From assembly GCF_900111745.1 (NCBI RefSeq), contig NZ_FOIJ01000018.1, positions 62,001-126,000 of the forward strand: 64,000 nt of DNA, read 5' to 3'. Of the stretch, positions 1 through 8,650 are shown one piece after another. The number at the start of each line of letters is the position of its first letter. Positions within the stretch are counted from its first letter, which is position 1. The translations under genes and the position numbers were made by a program. The notes beneath the pieces were generated by a model that saw only the letters and a program-made list of their open reading frames with translations, had not been told where the DNA came from and made no database searches. The stretch comes from Stigmatella erecta (GTDB lineage: Bacteria; Myxococcota; Myxococcia; Myxococcales; Myxococcaceae).

Positions 1-1146
1 CAGGGGCTCGACGGTGGTGCTGGACGGGTCGCGCAGGTAATTGAAGATGGTCTTGCGCAGGCGCTTGCCCTTGGAGGAACTCAGCGAGCCCAGATCCCCT
101 TCCGCGCCCGCGAAGCTTCCATGGAACGCCTTGGAGGCCTCGGGGTTGTGGACCTGGCGGTGCTGCAGGGCGCGGTCCAGAATGGGGAAGATCTCCTGCC
201 GGAAGGAGGGCAGGTACGTCTTGAAGGACTTGGATGCCTCATCCCAGTCCTTGCGCTGCTTGGCGAGCCGGGAGAACAGGCCCTGGGCGAACAGGCCGTC
301 GGTGTCGAACAGCGGCACCTCGGGGAAGCGCACCGCCACATCCCACAGCGTGTCGATGAGGCGGATGACGTTGCTCGCCGAGGGCGCGAAGTCCGGCGGG
401 CCCACCAGCAGCCAGGCCCCGGTGGCCCCCTCCAGCACCGCCTTCTGGGTCTTCCCGGCCTCGGTGTAGGTGACCTCGGCGCTCACGGGGCCGTCCGACA
501 TGTCATCGAACCAGAAGTCGTTGTTCACGTAGTTGTCGATGAGCTTGCCCTGCGGAAGCTTCTCGGCGCGTCCCAGGCCGCCCAGCACGAGCAGGTTTCC
601 GTTCTCGTCCGTGCGCAGCTCGCCCAGGGTGGGGATGGGAATGTGGCTCTTGGTGTGGGTGAGGGGCACGGGGGGCTGGCTGCGGCCGGAGACCGTCTTG
701 GGCCCCGGGTCGATGACGAGCTGGCGCTCGCGCTCGGCGGCACCCTGGACATGGGCGTTGCGCAGGTTGACCCGCGGCTTGCCCTCCTCGGGCTCCGCGC
801 CCTTCCAGATGCCGTCCACGCCGTCCTGGCCGTCGAAGGTGAAGAAGGCCGCCTTGCGGTTGGCCAGGTGGACCTTCCACTGGATGCTGACAACGCCATT
901 CGTGCCCGCCGTCACCTCGCGCACGGGCACGATCGTGCCGTTCTTCTGCTCGTACTCGAAGATGCGGAAGCGGGCCGCCTGCCGCTTGATGCGGCCCTGG
1001 CTGTCCTTGAACGGCCTGAACTTCTTCTGGGCGATGTCGAAGTTGGGGGGCTCCCCGGGGTGCTCGGGGCCCATGAAGAACTCATCGGGGGAGTTGCCCA
1101 CGCGGGCAACGCCCACGGCGGGGTGGATTCTGAAGAACTTGGGCAT
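1..1146 (-). CDS. LodA/GoxA-family quinoprotein amino-acid oxidase, partial (C-terminus outside window)
   Basis: Translating the minus strand from the ATG at 1146 gives 382 residues running off the left edge without a stop. The N-terminus MPKFFRIHPAVGVARVGNSP and the later stretch NNDFWFDDMSDGPVSAEVT are hallmarks of the LodA/GoxA family, the cysteine tryptophylquinone (CTQ) enzymes that oxidatively deaminate lysine or glycine with release of hydrogen peroxide. The Cys and Trp that form CTQ lie in the C-terminal half, which is not in the window, so activity and substrate cannot be judged. Known LodA proteins need a LodB-type flavoprotein for cofactor formation; such a gene would have to lie beyond position 1. 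The gene starts 17 nt after the diheme cytochrome gene and is probably co-transcribed with it. No export signal is visible. Confidence 0.82.
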   Translation of the reverse strand, partial: MPKFFRIHPAVGVARVGNSPDEFFMGPEHPGEPPNFDIAQKKFRPFKDSQGRIKRQAARFRIFEYEQKNGTIVPVREVTAGTNGVVSIQWKVHLANRKAAFFTFDGQDGVDGIWKGAEPEEGKPRVNLRNAHVQGAAERERQLVIDPGPKTVSGRSQPPVPLTHTKSHIPIPTLGELRTDENGNLLVLGGLGRAEKLPQGKLIDNYVNNDFWFDDMSDGPVSAEVTYTEAGKTQKAVLEGATGAWLLVGPPDFAPSASNVIRLIDTLWDVAVRFPEVPLFDTDGLFAQGLFSRLAKQRKDWDEASKSFKTYLPSFRQEIFPILDRALQHRQVHNPEASKAFHGSFAGAEGDLGSLSSSKGKRLRKTIFNYLRDPSSTTVEPL

Positions 1147-1163
1147 GACACGTCTCTCGGGGG

Positions 1164-3167
1164 TTAGTGGGTCTGGTCGTAAAGCTTTTCAACGAGTTCC
1201 AGCAGGCGCTGCTTGTCCTTGGCGGGCATCTCCCGGTCAGCGGGCATCCGGAAGCCGAGGATTTTTTGCTGTGTGGGATTGGGGTCCACGCGGTCGAGGA
1301 TGGGGCTGCTCTGATCCGCGACCATGTCCTTGCTGTAGAGGTCGAAGCGGATGGCGCCGTGGCAGCGGTAGCAATACTTGTTCATCAGCCCCAGCAGCTC
1401 CCGGTCCTCGGCGTTGGTGGTCCAGTTCAGGGGGCCATTGGTGGGCTTGCGGTCCTTCTTGAGCGGGTGGCCGGTGTTGAAGAAGGAGATGGAGCGCTTG
1501 ACGAGGTCCGGCTCCGGCGCGGCCGACGTCTTGTGCAGCTCCAGCCACTTCTGGGTGGCGGCCAGGTGGAAGGCGCCCGGGTTCGTCCGCTGCTGCGTGG
1601 TGGCGATCTCCTGGTTCAGCCGGCGCAGGATGTTGAAGGCCGCCACGTACTGCGGGCTCTTCGGATCCTTGCCCGCGTCGAAGAGCGGTGCGGGGGCATC
1701 GGGCTTGGCCAGGGCGGGGAAGTCTCCGTCCGTGAGCCGGTCCATCCAGTGGTCCGTGTCCAGGTGGTTGAGCACGGCATTGCCACGCAGCGAGCCATGG
1801 CAGGTGTCACACCCGTTGGGGACGAAGTAGGGGGCCTGGCCGTTGCCGGGCAGGGAGCCCGCATCGAAGAAGGCGTCGAGCTGGTAGGAGAGCTTGGAGC
1901 CCTTGTCCGAGGCGCCGAAGTCCAGCCAGTAGATGCTGTTGAGCGTCAGCTCCTTGCAGGTGGGGTTGGAGGCCGGGCAATGGGTGACGAGCGCCACCTG
2001 CGTGTTGACGGAGCCGTTCTTCTTCGAGGCTGGCACGGTGACCGTCACATCGCCCCAGGGGGAAGGCTTCACCTCCTGGGTGGGGGTGAGGCTGCCGCCA
2101 AAGGGGCTGTGCGTGGGGGGCTTCGTGAAGTGGTTGAAGAGGATCCAGGCGCTCTCCACGAAGTGCTTCTGTGCCTCGGAGCCGGGGCGGGCGTTGATGC
2201 GCACCAGCCGGCGCCAGCCAACCTCCCGCTGCTCGGGCGCCACGGCGTAGTTGACGATCTTCGGTGCGAAGAAGCGGGAGACGAGAAGCTCCCCGGAGCG
2301 CAGTGCGGGGGCGGGGACAGGGGCGGGGGTGCGCGTGACGACGGTCCACTGGGCGGTGACATCGGTCTGGGGCTGGGTGGCGTTGACCGTGACCGTGTCG
2401 GGCACGGTGGTGCTGGAGGAGCACTGCCGGCACCGGTTCAGGTACTTGCCCGTGTCGGCCTTGAGGGCGAGCTTGCCGTTGGGCAGCCGCTCCGGGGTGA
2501 ACCGGGCAAAAGCGGCGGAGGGGTCCGTCGCATGGACCGTGGCGAAGTCCGGGACGCGGCCCCCGATGATGCAGTTGTTGCACCGGGCCACGAACTTGCC
2601 GGTGTCCGCCTTGAGGGCGATCTGCCCGTTGCCGGCGTCCACCACCTCGAACTGGCCGTAGGGCGCGGTGTCCGCGTTGTTGATGTGGGTGGTGATGCTA
2701 TCGGGAGCGCCATTGTTCACGCTGCTCTGGCAATTGTTGCAGCGGGCGAAGAAGAAGCCGGTATCCGCCTGGAGCGACACCTTGCTCCCGGGAGCCAGGG
2801 GCAGCGGGGCGGTGACGGGCTTCTGCACAGAAGCCGCCATCAACGCCTCGGGCGTGGCGAACTCGATGTCGTCGGGGGTGAGGGCGGGATACCCGAGATA
2901 GTCCAGGAGCACCTTCACGGTGGCCTGCGTCTCGATGGTTGCCGGTGTGAGGAAACCCAGCTTCCCGGCGAGCTCCTTGTAGTACTTGGAGGCCTCCTCC
3001 GGGCTGCCGTTGTTGAGGGCGCTCGGCTTGGGGGCTGGCGCGGCGGGTGGGGTGGGGGCTGGGCTCTGGGCGAAACCTGGCTGGGCTTGCAGCACCGCCA
3101 GCAAGGCGCCGAAAGCGAGAAAGGGCGTTCGACGGGGACGTAACGGTGAGGATGGGAAGGGTTTCAT
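1164..3167 (-). CDS. Secreted diheme cytochrome c with three tandem Cys-pair repeats
   Basis: The 667-residue product begins with a positively charged, hydrophobic export signal ending near GFAQ (about residue 34), followed by a Pro/Ala linker. Residues about 125-290 hold three similar units, each with a [LQ]-[KA]-ADTG core followed by RC-x-x-C (FFARCNNC, FVARCNNC, YLNRCRQC), resembling beta-trefoil/fascin-like modules. Two c-type heme motifs follow, CDTCH near residue 435 and CYRCH near 605. I start at the ATG at 3167; an upstream in-frame start at 3203 would put 12 residues before the signal. It lies directly upstream of the LodA-like gene, so it may act as its periplasmic electron partner; this is inference, since characterised LodA enzymes use oxygen. 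Confidence 0.8.
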   Translation of the reverse strand: MKPFPSSPLRPRRTPFLAFGALLAVLQAQPGFAQSPAPTPPAAPAPKPSALNNGSPEEASKYYKELAGKLGFLTPATIETQATVKVLLDYLGYPALTPDDIEFATPEALMAASVQKPVTAPLPLAPGSKVSLQADTGFFFARCNNCQSSVNNGAPDSITTHINNADTAPYGQFEVVDAGNGQIALKADTGKFVARCNNCIIGGRVPDFATVHATDPSAAFARFTPERLPNGKLALKADTGKYLNRCRQCSSSTTVPDTVTVNATQPQTDVTAQWTVVTRTPAPVPAPALRSGELLVSRFFAPKIVNYAVAPEQREVGWRRLVRINARPGSEAQKHFVESAWILFNHFTKPPTHSPFGGSLTPTQEVKPSPWGDVTVTVPASKKNGSVNTQVALVTHCPASNPTCKELTLNSIYWLDFGASDKGSKLSYQLDAFFDAGSLPGNGQAPYFVPNGCDTCHGSLRGNAVLNHLDTDHWMDRLTDGDFPALAKPDAPAPLFDAGKDPKSPQYVAAFNILRRLNQEIATTQQRTNPGAFHLAATQKWLELHKTSAAPEPDLVKRSISFFNTGHPLKKDRKPTNGPLNWTTNAEDRELLGLMNKYCYRCHGAIRFDLYSKDMVADQSSPILDRVDPNPTQQKILGFRMPADREMPAKDKQRLLELVEKLYDQTH

Positions 3168-3332
3168 CAGGGTTCCGGGTGGTTGCAACCCCTGACTCAG
3201 CAACGGCCGTGCCGATGTTTGGCCAAGCGCTGCGCGAGGATGGAGCCCGGAGCGTGCGTGTCCAAGGGCACCGCTGACATGTCAACGGGCCGCTTTGACA
3301 TGGCGGAGCGGGGGCGAGGTAGAACGCCCGTC

Positions 3333-3824
3333 ATGAAGCCCAAGTCACCGAAGCCCAAGCCGCCGAGGGCCCCGCGCGGTCAGCCTCCGGACAGCGTCGA
3401 TGCCTTCATGGAGGGCCTCAGCCATCCCCTCAAGGCGGAGATTGAAGCCGTCAGGGCCATCATCCGGGGCGCCGACAAGCGGATCGGCGAGGCCATCAAG
3501 TGGAACGCGCCCAGCTTTCTCACCCAGGAGCACTTCGCCACCCTCAAGCTGCACCCACCGAAGGCCGTCCAGGTCGTCTTCCACACGGGGGCCAAGGTGA
3601 AGGCCGATGCCAGGCCCCTGAAAATCGACGATCCCTCCGGCCTGCTGAAGTGGGCCGCCCCGGACCGGGCCGTGGCCACCTTCGCCAGCATGAAGGACAT
3701 CCAGGCGCACAAGGCGGCCCTGGTGGCGCTCGTCCGGCAGTGGCTGGCGCAAACCAGTATGACATCTCCCGGAGCCTGCGTGACGTCTATGAAGCCACCC
3801 AGGAGCCCGGCATCCGGGCGCTGA
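3333..3824 (+). CDS. DUF1801 (YdhG-like) protein with an abnormal C-terminal tail
   Basis: The 163-residue protein matches the DUF1801 fold: after a basic Pro-rich N-terminus come PDSVDAFMEGLSHPLKAEIE, then KWNAPSF and the core LKLHPPKAVQVVFHTGAKVK. These small alpha/beta proteins are cytoplasmic and of unknown biochemical role. The domain should end near VALVRQWLAQ. The last ~22 residues (TSMTSPGACVTSM and on) are of odd composition and are read from DNA that encodes a better protein in another frame (3755-3901), so they are probably junction artefact. The start is the ATG at 3333; upstream in-frame extension to 3183 overlaps the promoter region of the divergent cytochrome gene and looks non-coding. 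Confidence 0.75.
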   Translation: MKPKSPKPKPPRAPRGQPPDSVDAFMEGLSHPLKAEIEAVRAIIRGADKRIGEAIKWNAPSFLTQEHFATLKLHPPKAVQVVFHTGAKVKADARPLKIDDPSGLLKWAAPDRAVATFASMKDIQAHKAALVALVRQWLAQTSMTSPGACVTSMKPPRSPASGR

Positions 3825-3901
3825 CCCTGCGGCTCATCGAGACCGAAGAGGACCTCAAGTACCGCAAGAAGTACGGTACCGTCTGGAAGAAGACGGGGTG
3901 A
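3755..3901 (+). pseudogene. 5'-truncated gene remnant fused to the end of the DUF1801 gene
   Basis: In the frame shifted relative to DUF1801, codons from 3755 to the TGA at 3899-3901 read QYDISRSLRDVYEATQEPGI and then about 28 further residues ending KYGTVWKKTG. The stretch is hydrophilic, has normal amino-acid composition and GC-rich third positions like a true C-terminus, but has no start codon or ribosome-binding site and merges upstream into the DUF1801 coding sequence. I read this as the tail of a lost gene left by a deletion or recombination at about 3755. The family is not recognised. Confidence 0.5.
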
Positions 3902-3919
3902 GAGGGTTGAGAGAACGAT

Positions 3920-5080
3920 ATGGTGATTCGAAGCATCGGAAGCCGCGTGCTGCGTGCGGGGCGGTGGAGCGTGTTGGTGGGGATGGTGTTGATGGGCTGT
4001 TCCTCCGAGGAGTCCAAGCCTCCTGAGGTGGAGAACCCGGAACCCACCCTGCCCGAGGGGTGTACGGAAATCACGCTGGGGACGCTGGTCAATGGCATTC
4101 AAATCTCTCCGGTGAAGTACGGGGGCCAGCCGACCTTCCAGGGAACGTTTGGCGCGTTTGGGGATCCGGCGGTGGCGGACACCGCCTTCATCCGGTTGGA
4201 TGCGAACACGGTGCCGGGCGCGTATGACCTGGCCACGGGGGGCTCCAACCTCTTCACGTGTGAGCAGTGCGTGTATGGCTATCAGGACGCGGGCTCGGCG
4301 GGCCAGAAGCTGTTCGTCGCGGTCTCGGGCTCGCTGACCGTGGTGAACCAGGTGTCGCTGGAGCAGGTGCAGGGCGTCATTGAGAACGTGACGCTGCGCG
4401 AGTCGGTGAACGCGGCGCCGCTCAGCGCGCCGTACCGGGGCAGCGCGGTGGTGTCCGGGGGCGAGTGCAAGTGGATCCGCCGCGCGGAGTGGAGCACGGT
4501 GCGCCCGGGTGGGTGTGATCCCCGCCAGGGCTCGCCCACCGCGAACTTGCCTGGGCAGACGTGCGTGGCGGTGAGCTACGCGGCGAACGACGGCACGCTG
4601 GAGAACTCGCAGGGCACCAAGACCCAGGGCGAGGCCTGCACCTCCACGCCGCCCGCGAGCGCCGAGGGGCTGGCCACGACGGACTGTGCGCAGGGCTATG
4701 CGTGCTCGAAGCGGTTCACGGCCGAGGGCCAGTGCCTGAAGGTGTGCGATCCGCTGGCCGCGGTGCCCGGGTGCCCAGGCGGCACCGTCTGCGGCGTCTA
4801 CGGCCTGTGCATCGAGCAGTCGGTCTTGGAGCCCATTGGCTTCGCGTTCGACTCGGCCCTCATCGGTCAGACGTGCACCGATAGCTTCGCCGAGTTCTGT
4901 GGCGTGGAGGGCGCGCGTGGCATCTGCGCCGACCTGGGCGGCGGGGCTCCCGCGCTCTGCTACCCCTATGCGCGCGCCCGGTCGGACTGTGGCCCGGGCG
5001 AGGAGCTGGGCTACGTCAGCTATCCGCTCTCCGGCGGCTACGATCGCACCTTCGGGTGGTGCTACCCCGACGGCCTCTGA
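3920..5080 (+). CDS. Cys-rich lipoprotein, unknown function
   Basis: The 386-residue product has a type II signal: basic start, hydrophobic run VLVGMVLMGC and a lipobox Cys near residue 27. The first ~170 mature residues resemble a beta-rich secreted domain. The C-terminal half is rich in paired cysteines (CAQGYACSKRF, CDPLAAVPGCPGGTVCGVYG), an arrangement common in myxobacterial surface lipoproteins with small disulfide-bonded knots. No catalytic motif was seen. It probably sits in the inner or outer leaflet of the cell envelope. It follows the gene remnant by 18 nt and ends 69 nt before the zinc-ribbon gene. Confidence 0.7.
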   Translation: MVIRSIGSRVLRAGRWSVLVGMVLMGCSSEESKPPEVENPEPTLPEGCTEITLGTLVNGIQISPVKYGGQPTFQGTFGAFGDPAVADTAFIRLDANTVPGAYDLATGGSNLFTCEQCVYGYQDAGSAGQKLFVAVSGSLTVVNQVSLEQVQGVIENVTLRESVNAAPLSAPYRGSAVVSGGECKWIRRAEWSTVRPGGCDPRQGSPTANLPGQTCVAVSYAANDGTLENSQGTKTQGEACTSTPPASAEGLATTDCAQGYACSKRFTAEGQCLKVCDPLAAVPGCPGGTVCGVYGLCIEQSVLEPIGFAFDSALIGQTCTDSFAEFCGVEGARGICADLGGGAPALCYPYARARSDCGPGEELGYVSYPLSGGYDRTFGWCYPDGL

Positions 5081-5149
5081 GCCGGGGGCTGCCTCGCGCG
5101 GCCCGTGCTAACCTCAGGGGCGCTTCGACGCTCCTGAGGTCCGCGCGCC

Positions 5150-5797
5150 ATGGCGATGATTCCTTTCACCCGCAACTACACCGACCGCTCCAACAACTTC
5201 GGGTTCCAGTTCGAGTTCCAGTGCGACAAGTGCCGTAACGGCCACATGTCGCCCTTCATCGCCAGCAAGGTGGGCATGGCCACGGGCCTGCTCAAGGCAG
5301 CGGGGACGCTCTTCGGGGGCACCCTGTCGCGCGCCGCCTACGCCGGGGAGCACGTGAAGGATGCCCTGCGGGGCAACGCGTGGGACGAGGCCTACGGCGA
5401 GGCGGTGGCCGAGGCCAAGCAACACTTCCGGCACTGCTCGCGCTGCGGGCACTGGGTGTGCCCCCAGGCGTGCTGGAACGAGGCGCGGGAGCTGTGTGAG
5501 GACTGCGCGCCGGACCTCCACGAGGAGGCCGCGCACATCCAGGCCCGGGTGGCGGTGGAGCAGGCCTGGGACAAGGCGCGCAAGGTGGACCAGGTGGCCT
5601 CGCTGGACATGAAGGCCCCGCGCTCGGCGGCGGTCTCCGCCTGTCCGCATTGCCAGGCGCGAATCTCCGGCGGCAAGTTCTGCTCGGAGTGCGGCAAGCC
5701 CCTGGCGGCCGCCCAGGTGAACTGCACGGAGTGCGGCGTGGCGCTGAAGCCCCGGGCCCGCTTCTGCTCCGAGTGCGGCACGCCCCAGGGCCCGTGA
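5150..5797 (+). CDS. Multi-zinc-ribbon protein
   Basis: The 215-residue protein has an N-terminal CDKC pair, a Gly/Ala-rich middle (about residues 40-70) that could associate with a membrane, a CSRCGHWVC...CEDC cluster around 100-125, and a C-terminal double zinc ribbon (CPHCQARISGGKFCSECG and CTECGVALKPRARFCSECG). The last part matches the DZANK/zinc-ribbon type found at the ends of many bacterial regulatory or scaffold proteins. No enzyme domain is present, so a role in protein-protein or nucleic-acid contacts is likely but unspecified. The start MAMIPFTRNY is at 5150. A hairpin between this gene and the convergent porin gene probably ends its transcript. Confidence 0.72.
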   Translation: MAMIPFTRNYTDRSNNFGFQFEFQCDKCRNGHMSPFIASKVGMATGLLKAAGTLFGGTLSRAAYAGEHVKDALRGNAWDEAYGEAVAEAKQHFRHCSRCGHWVCPQACWNEARELCEDCAPDLHEEAAHIQARVAVEQAWDKARKVDQVASLDMKAPRSAAVSACPHCQARISGGKFCSECGKPLAAAQVNCTECGVALKPRARFCSECGTPQGP

Positions 5798-5802
5798 AGA
5801 CA

Positions 5803-5834
5803 CAGGGCACCTTCCCCGGAAGGAAGATGCCCTG
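5803..5834. terminator. Hairpin between convergent genes
   Basis: CAGGGCA (5803-5809) pairs with TGCCCTG (5828-5834), and an inner CCTTCC/GGAAGG stem closes a two-base loop, leaving a small AAGA bulge. It starts 6 nt after the zinc-ribbon stop codon and 21 nt beyond the stop of the opposing gene. It lacks a long T-run, so it is a likely but not classical terminator for either direction. Confidence 0.5.
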
Positions 5835-5854
5835 GTTCACTCGGCAGAGGCGCT

Positions 5855-7192
5855 TTAGAAGGTCAGCAGCGCGCCCGTCTCGATGCCCAGCGTGGTGCGC
5901 ACTGGCTCGGCGCGGGGCACATCCAGCGCCTGGAGCCGGAAGTGCGAGTGGAAGAGGAAGCCCTCCAGCACCAGGGCGAGCTGGCGGGAGTGCCGGAACT
6001 CGTAGCCCACGCGCACCGAGCCGTTGTGCAGCATGCCCGGGCCGGTGCCGGAGAGGGCCGCGGTGCTGAAGGCGGGCGCCTCGCCGTTGGCCGGCGGGGT
6101 GCCGTAGCCGTAGCTGGGCAGCACCTTCTCGGAGTCCAGCACCTTCTGGTAGCCGCCCATGCCGTAGACGGCGTGCTTGGGCGTCAGGCTCTGGCGCACG
6201 GAGATGAAGCCGCCCAGCTCCTGAATGTCATCGGTGGCGCGGCCCGTGGCCAGGGTCAGCAGGCCCAGGTTGGCGGAGTTCTGGCCGTAGTTGAACTCCA
6301 CGCGCACGTTGGTGTCCGGGGTGGGCGCCAGCTCGGTGAAGGCCGCGGCGGCGTAGGCGGTGCGGAACGTCTCGTCCGGCGTCTCCAGGTTGAAGGGCAG
6401 CCGCGTGGCGATGGCCGAGGCGCCCACCCGGCTCTTGCCGAACTTGTAGGCGCCGCGCGCCGCGAAGGTGGGCAGGAAGCCCAGCTCGAACGAGGCGTCC
6501 TTGGCCGTGTTGTTGGGCGTGGGGAAGCCGAGCGCCACGCCCAGCTCCAGCGACGGGGTGCTGTAGAGGTACTTCAGCTGTTGGCGCATGAAGGCGGAGT
6601 TGCCGCCCACGAAGAGGGCGCCCACCAGGTTGATGCCGTGCGGGTTGAGGGGCGCGTGGAGATCCCAGTCCTGGCCCAGCGACAGGGTGTGGCCGGGGTG
6701 GAAGGCGTAGTCCACGTGGGCGATGCGCACGCGCGGCAGGCTGGCGACGGTGGGCGTGGCCTTGGCGAAGTCGATGAAGTCCAGCTCGAGCTGCGCGCGC
6801 GCCTGGCCCTTCTCGTTGAGCCAGAAGCCGACGCGGGACTGGGCCACCTGGAAGCTGAAGCGGGAGCGGTCCGGCAGGTTGGAGAAGACGGGGTTGCCCG
6901 CGGCGGTGATGGCCGAGGCGTTCGGCTGGCTGTAGGACTCCACCGCGCCGGAGGCGGCGATGATGCGCGGGTTGAAGGTGCCGTAGAAGCGGAAGATGTT
7001 CTCCTCGCCCGCCGCGGCGGCGGGGGGCGCGGGAGGAGGCGGGGGCGGCGGTGCATCCGCCGGGGCCGGGGGGGGAAGCGGTGAGGCTACCGGCGCGGTG
7101 ACTTCTCCAGCGGCGGGGGACTGGGCCAGCGCGGGGGTGGCAGCGCAGAGTCCTCCAGAGACGAGCAGTGCGGCGAGTCGAGCAGAGGTCAT
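5855..7192 (-). CDS. Outer-membrane beta-barrel (porin-like) protein
   Basis: The 445-residue product starts at the ATG at 7192, preceded by AGGAGAAGAC, and has a signal peptide ending at PALAQ. A long Pro/Ala linker (residues about 25-65, including a run of prolines) leads into a repeating amphipathic pattern typical of a beta-barrel, with FRFYGTFNPRIIAASG at its start, then strands such as FSFQVAQSRVGFWLNEKG and LELDFIDF. The terminal residues TLGIETGALLTF end in Phe, the usual signal for BAM-mediated insertion. It resembles porins assigned to DcaP-like or uncharacterised families; the substrate is unknown. The Pro-rich linker could span part of the periplasm or peptidoglycan. Confidence 0.75.
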   Translation of the reverse strand: MTSARLAALLVSGGLCAATPALAQSPAAGEVTAPVASPLPPPAPADAPPPPPPPAPPAAAAGEENIFRFYGTFNPRIIAASGAVESYSQPNASAITAAGNPVFSNLPDRSRFSFQVAQSRVGFWLNEKGQARAQLELDFIDFAKATPTVASLPRVRIAHVDYAFHPGHTLSLGQDWDLHAPLNPHGINLVGALFVGGNSAFMRQQLKYLYSTPSLELGVALGFPTPNNTAKDASFELGFLPTFAARGAYKFGKSRVGASAIATRLPFNLETPDETFRTAYAAAAFTELAPTPDTNVRVEFNYGQNSANLGLLTLATGRATDDIQELGGFISVRQSLTPKHAVYGMGGYQKVLDSEKVLPSYGYGTPPANGEAPAFSTAALSGTGPGMLHNGSVRVGYEFRHSRQLALVLEGFLFHSHFRLQALDVPRAEPVRTTLGIETGALLTF

Positions 7193-7465
7193 GTCTTCTC
7201 CTGGGGCACGGGCACAATGGCGCCCTGCCGGGGTGCTGGCAAGAAGCTGCCTCGTGCCTCCGGCCGCGCGGGCGCACCGGGTCCTGGCGCATGACACGCC
7301 GAGTCAGCCGTTGACGGTGCAAGGTTCACACGCCCCGCGCAAAAGCCTGGGAGCCGGCAGATGCCACGTCCTGGGGTCGAGGGCCCCCTCCCGTCCTGGC
7401 CAGCACTCCTTACCTCATGGCCGCGCACGGCATCCCGCCTGCCGCTTTCGAGCTGGAGCACCGCC

Positions 7466-7795
7466 ATGAATCGACGCTCACTGCTGCTGCCGGCCTGTGC
7501 CGTCCTGCTCCTGCTCTTGCCGGGGTGTGGCGAGGCCCTGGCCGCGTGGACTCCCGCGGACGGCGCGTTTCCGGGCGAAGAGGACGTGGCCGGGAGCGCG
7601 TTCGACACGCGATGCCAGGCGGCCTGTTCGGTGTCCAAGACGGGCGCGGGGATGTGTCCGTACACCTCCGGGGGCCGGGGCAGCGCCTCGTTCCTGGAGG
7701 GCTGCGCGAAGGCCTGCGGCAAGGCCAAGGAAGAGGCCGGGGTGAAGATTCCCCCGGGGTGCGCGGTTCAGACGTGTGAGTACTCGGGCTGCTGA
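7466..7795 (+). CDS. Small Cys-rich lipoprotein
   Basis: The 109-residue product begins at the ATG at 7466, eight bases after GGAGCA. Its lipoprotein signal is MNRRSLLLPACAVLLLLLPG followed by the lipobox Cys at about 21. The mature part has seven or more cysteines, including C-Q-A-A-C, a C-A-K-A-C pair and the C-terminal C-E-Y-S-G-C, which should form several disulfides. No family is recognised. It stands alone between the divergent porin gene and the EcsC-like gene. Confidence 0.65.
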   Translation: MNRRSLLLPACAVLLLLLPGCGEALAAWTPADGAFPGEEDVAGSAFDTRCQAACSVSKTGAGMCPYTSGGRGSASFLEGCAKACGKAKEEAGVKIPPGCAVQTCEYSGC

Positions 7796-7896
7796 GCCCC
7801 GCGCCCGGGCGTGGCTTGACAGCCCTGGCGATGTCGACAAGCGTCCCTGACTCTCCCGGAGCCCACACGCACCGGGATTTCCCGTCAGGGGGCCAC

Positions 7897-8631
7897 ATGC
7901 CGGAGTCCGAGGAGCAGAGCCAGGGAAGCCAGCTGCTGACGGCGGTCGAGCGGATCCTCGCGAGCACGGACAGCCTGGTGGCCCTGGCCCAGGAGCACCT
8001 GCGCCGGGCCCAGGCGCGCGCGGGGGAGGATGGGCCCGCCACGCGCGATGCGGCCGCCGAGTCGGTGGTCCAGCACTTCTCCCTGCGCACGGCCATCACC
8101 GGAGGCCTGACGGCCGCCCCGGCGATGCTGCCCGGGGCCGGGACGTTGCTGGCCGTGGCGGGCGGAGCCCTGGCGGACATGGGGCTGATGCTCAAGTACG
8201 AGGTGGAGATGGCGCTGGTGCTCAGCCATGTGTATGGCTTTGACATCACCCAGCAGGAAGAGCGCCAGCTGGCGTTCCTCCTGGCCTCCGTGAGCGCGTA
8301 TGACGCCAAGAGCGGGGGCAACTTCTTCGTGGACGTGGCCCAGGCCGAGAGCGTCGCCGTCTGGCGCTACACGCCGCGCCAGGTGTCCAAGCTGCTGGTG
8401 AGCGTGATGGCGAAGCTCGCGCTCTTCAAGGTCTCCAAGGGGCTCCTGCGGGCCCTGCCGCTGGTGGGCATCGCGGTGGGCTCCTCCCTGAACAAGGTGC
8501 TCACCCAGCGCGTGGGGGAGCGGTGCATCCGCGAGCTCAAGACGCGGCGTCAGCTCGTGAAGCGGCCCTCCCCCGCCAAGAAGGCCGCGAAGCCTCCTCC
8601 CGCGAAGAAGGCCCGCAAGAAGGCGGTTTGA
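7897..8631 (+). CDS. EcsC-like protein with Lys/Pro-rich tail
   Basis: The 244-residue product starts at the ATG at 7897, seven bases after a GGGGG element; an in-frame TTG at 7816 would add 27 poorly conserved-looking residues. Residues 60-105 are Gly/Ala-rich and hydrophobic (AITGGLTAAPAMLPGAGTLL, then GGALADMGLMLKYEVEMAL), the pattern of the EcsC family, membrane-associated proteins of uncertain function encoded near ABC transporters in Firmicutes. A second hydrophobic segment occurs near ALPLVGIAVGSSLNK. The last ~25 residues are a histone-like KRPSPAKKAAKPPPAKK tail that may bind acidic lipid or nucleic acid. Neighbours give no operon context. Confidence 0.65.
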   Translation: MPESEEQSQGSQLLTAVERILASTDSLVALAQEHLRRAQARAGEDGPATRDAAAESVVQHFSLRTAITGGLTAAPAMLPGAGTLLAVAGGALADMGLMLKYEVEMALVLSHVYGFDITQQEERQLAFLLASVSAYDAKSGGNFFVDVAQAESVAVWRYTPRQVSKLLVSVMAKLALFKVSKGLLRALPLVGIAVGSSLNKVLTQRVGERCIRELKTRRQLVKRPSPAKKAAKPPPAKKARKKAV

Positions 8632-8650
8632 GCGCCATTCCGATTAGACG

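Noticed and set aside
7816-7838. TTGACA hexamer as promoter or TTG start of the EcsC-like gene
   Set aside because: No -10 hexamer follows at a proper distance, and the ATG at 7897 has a better ribosome-binding site.
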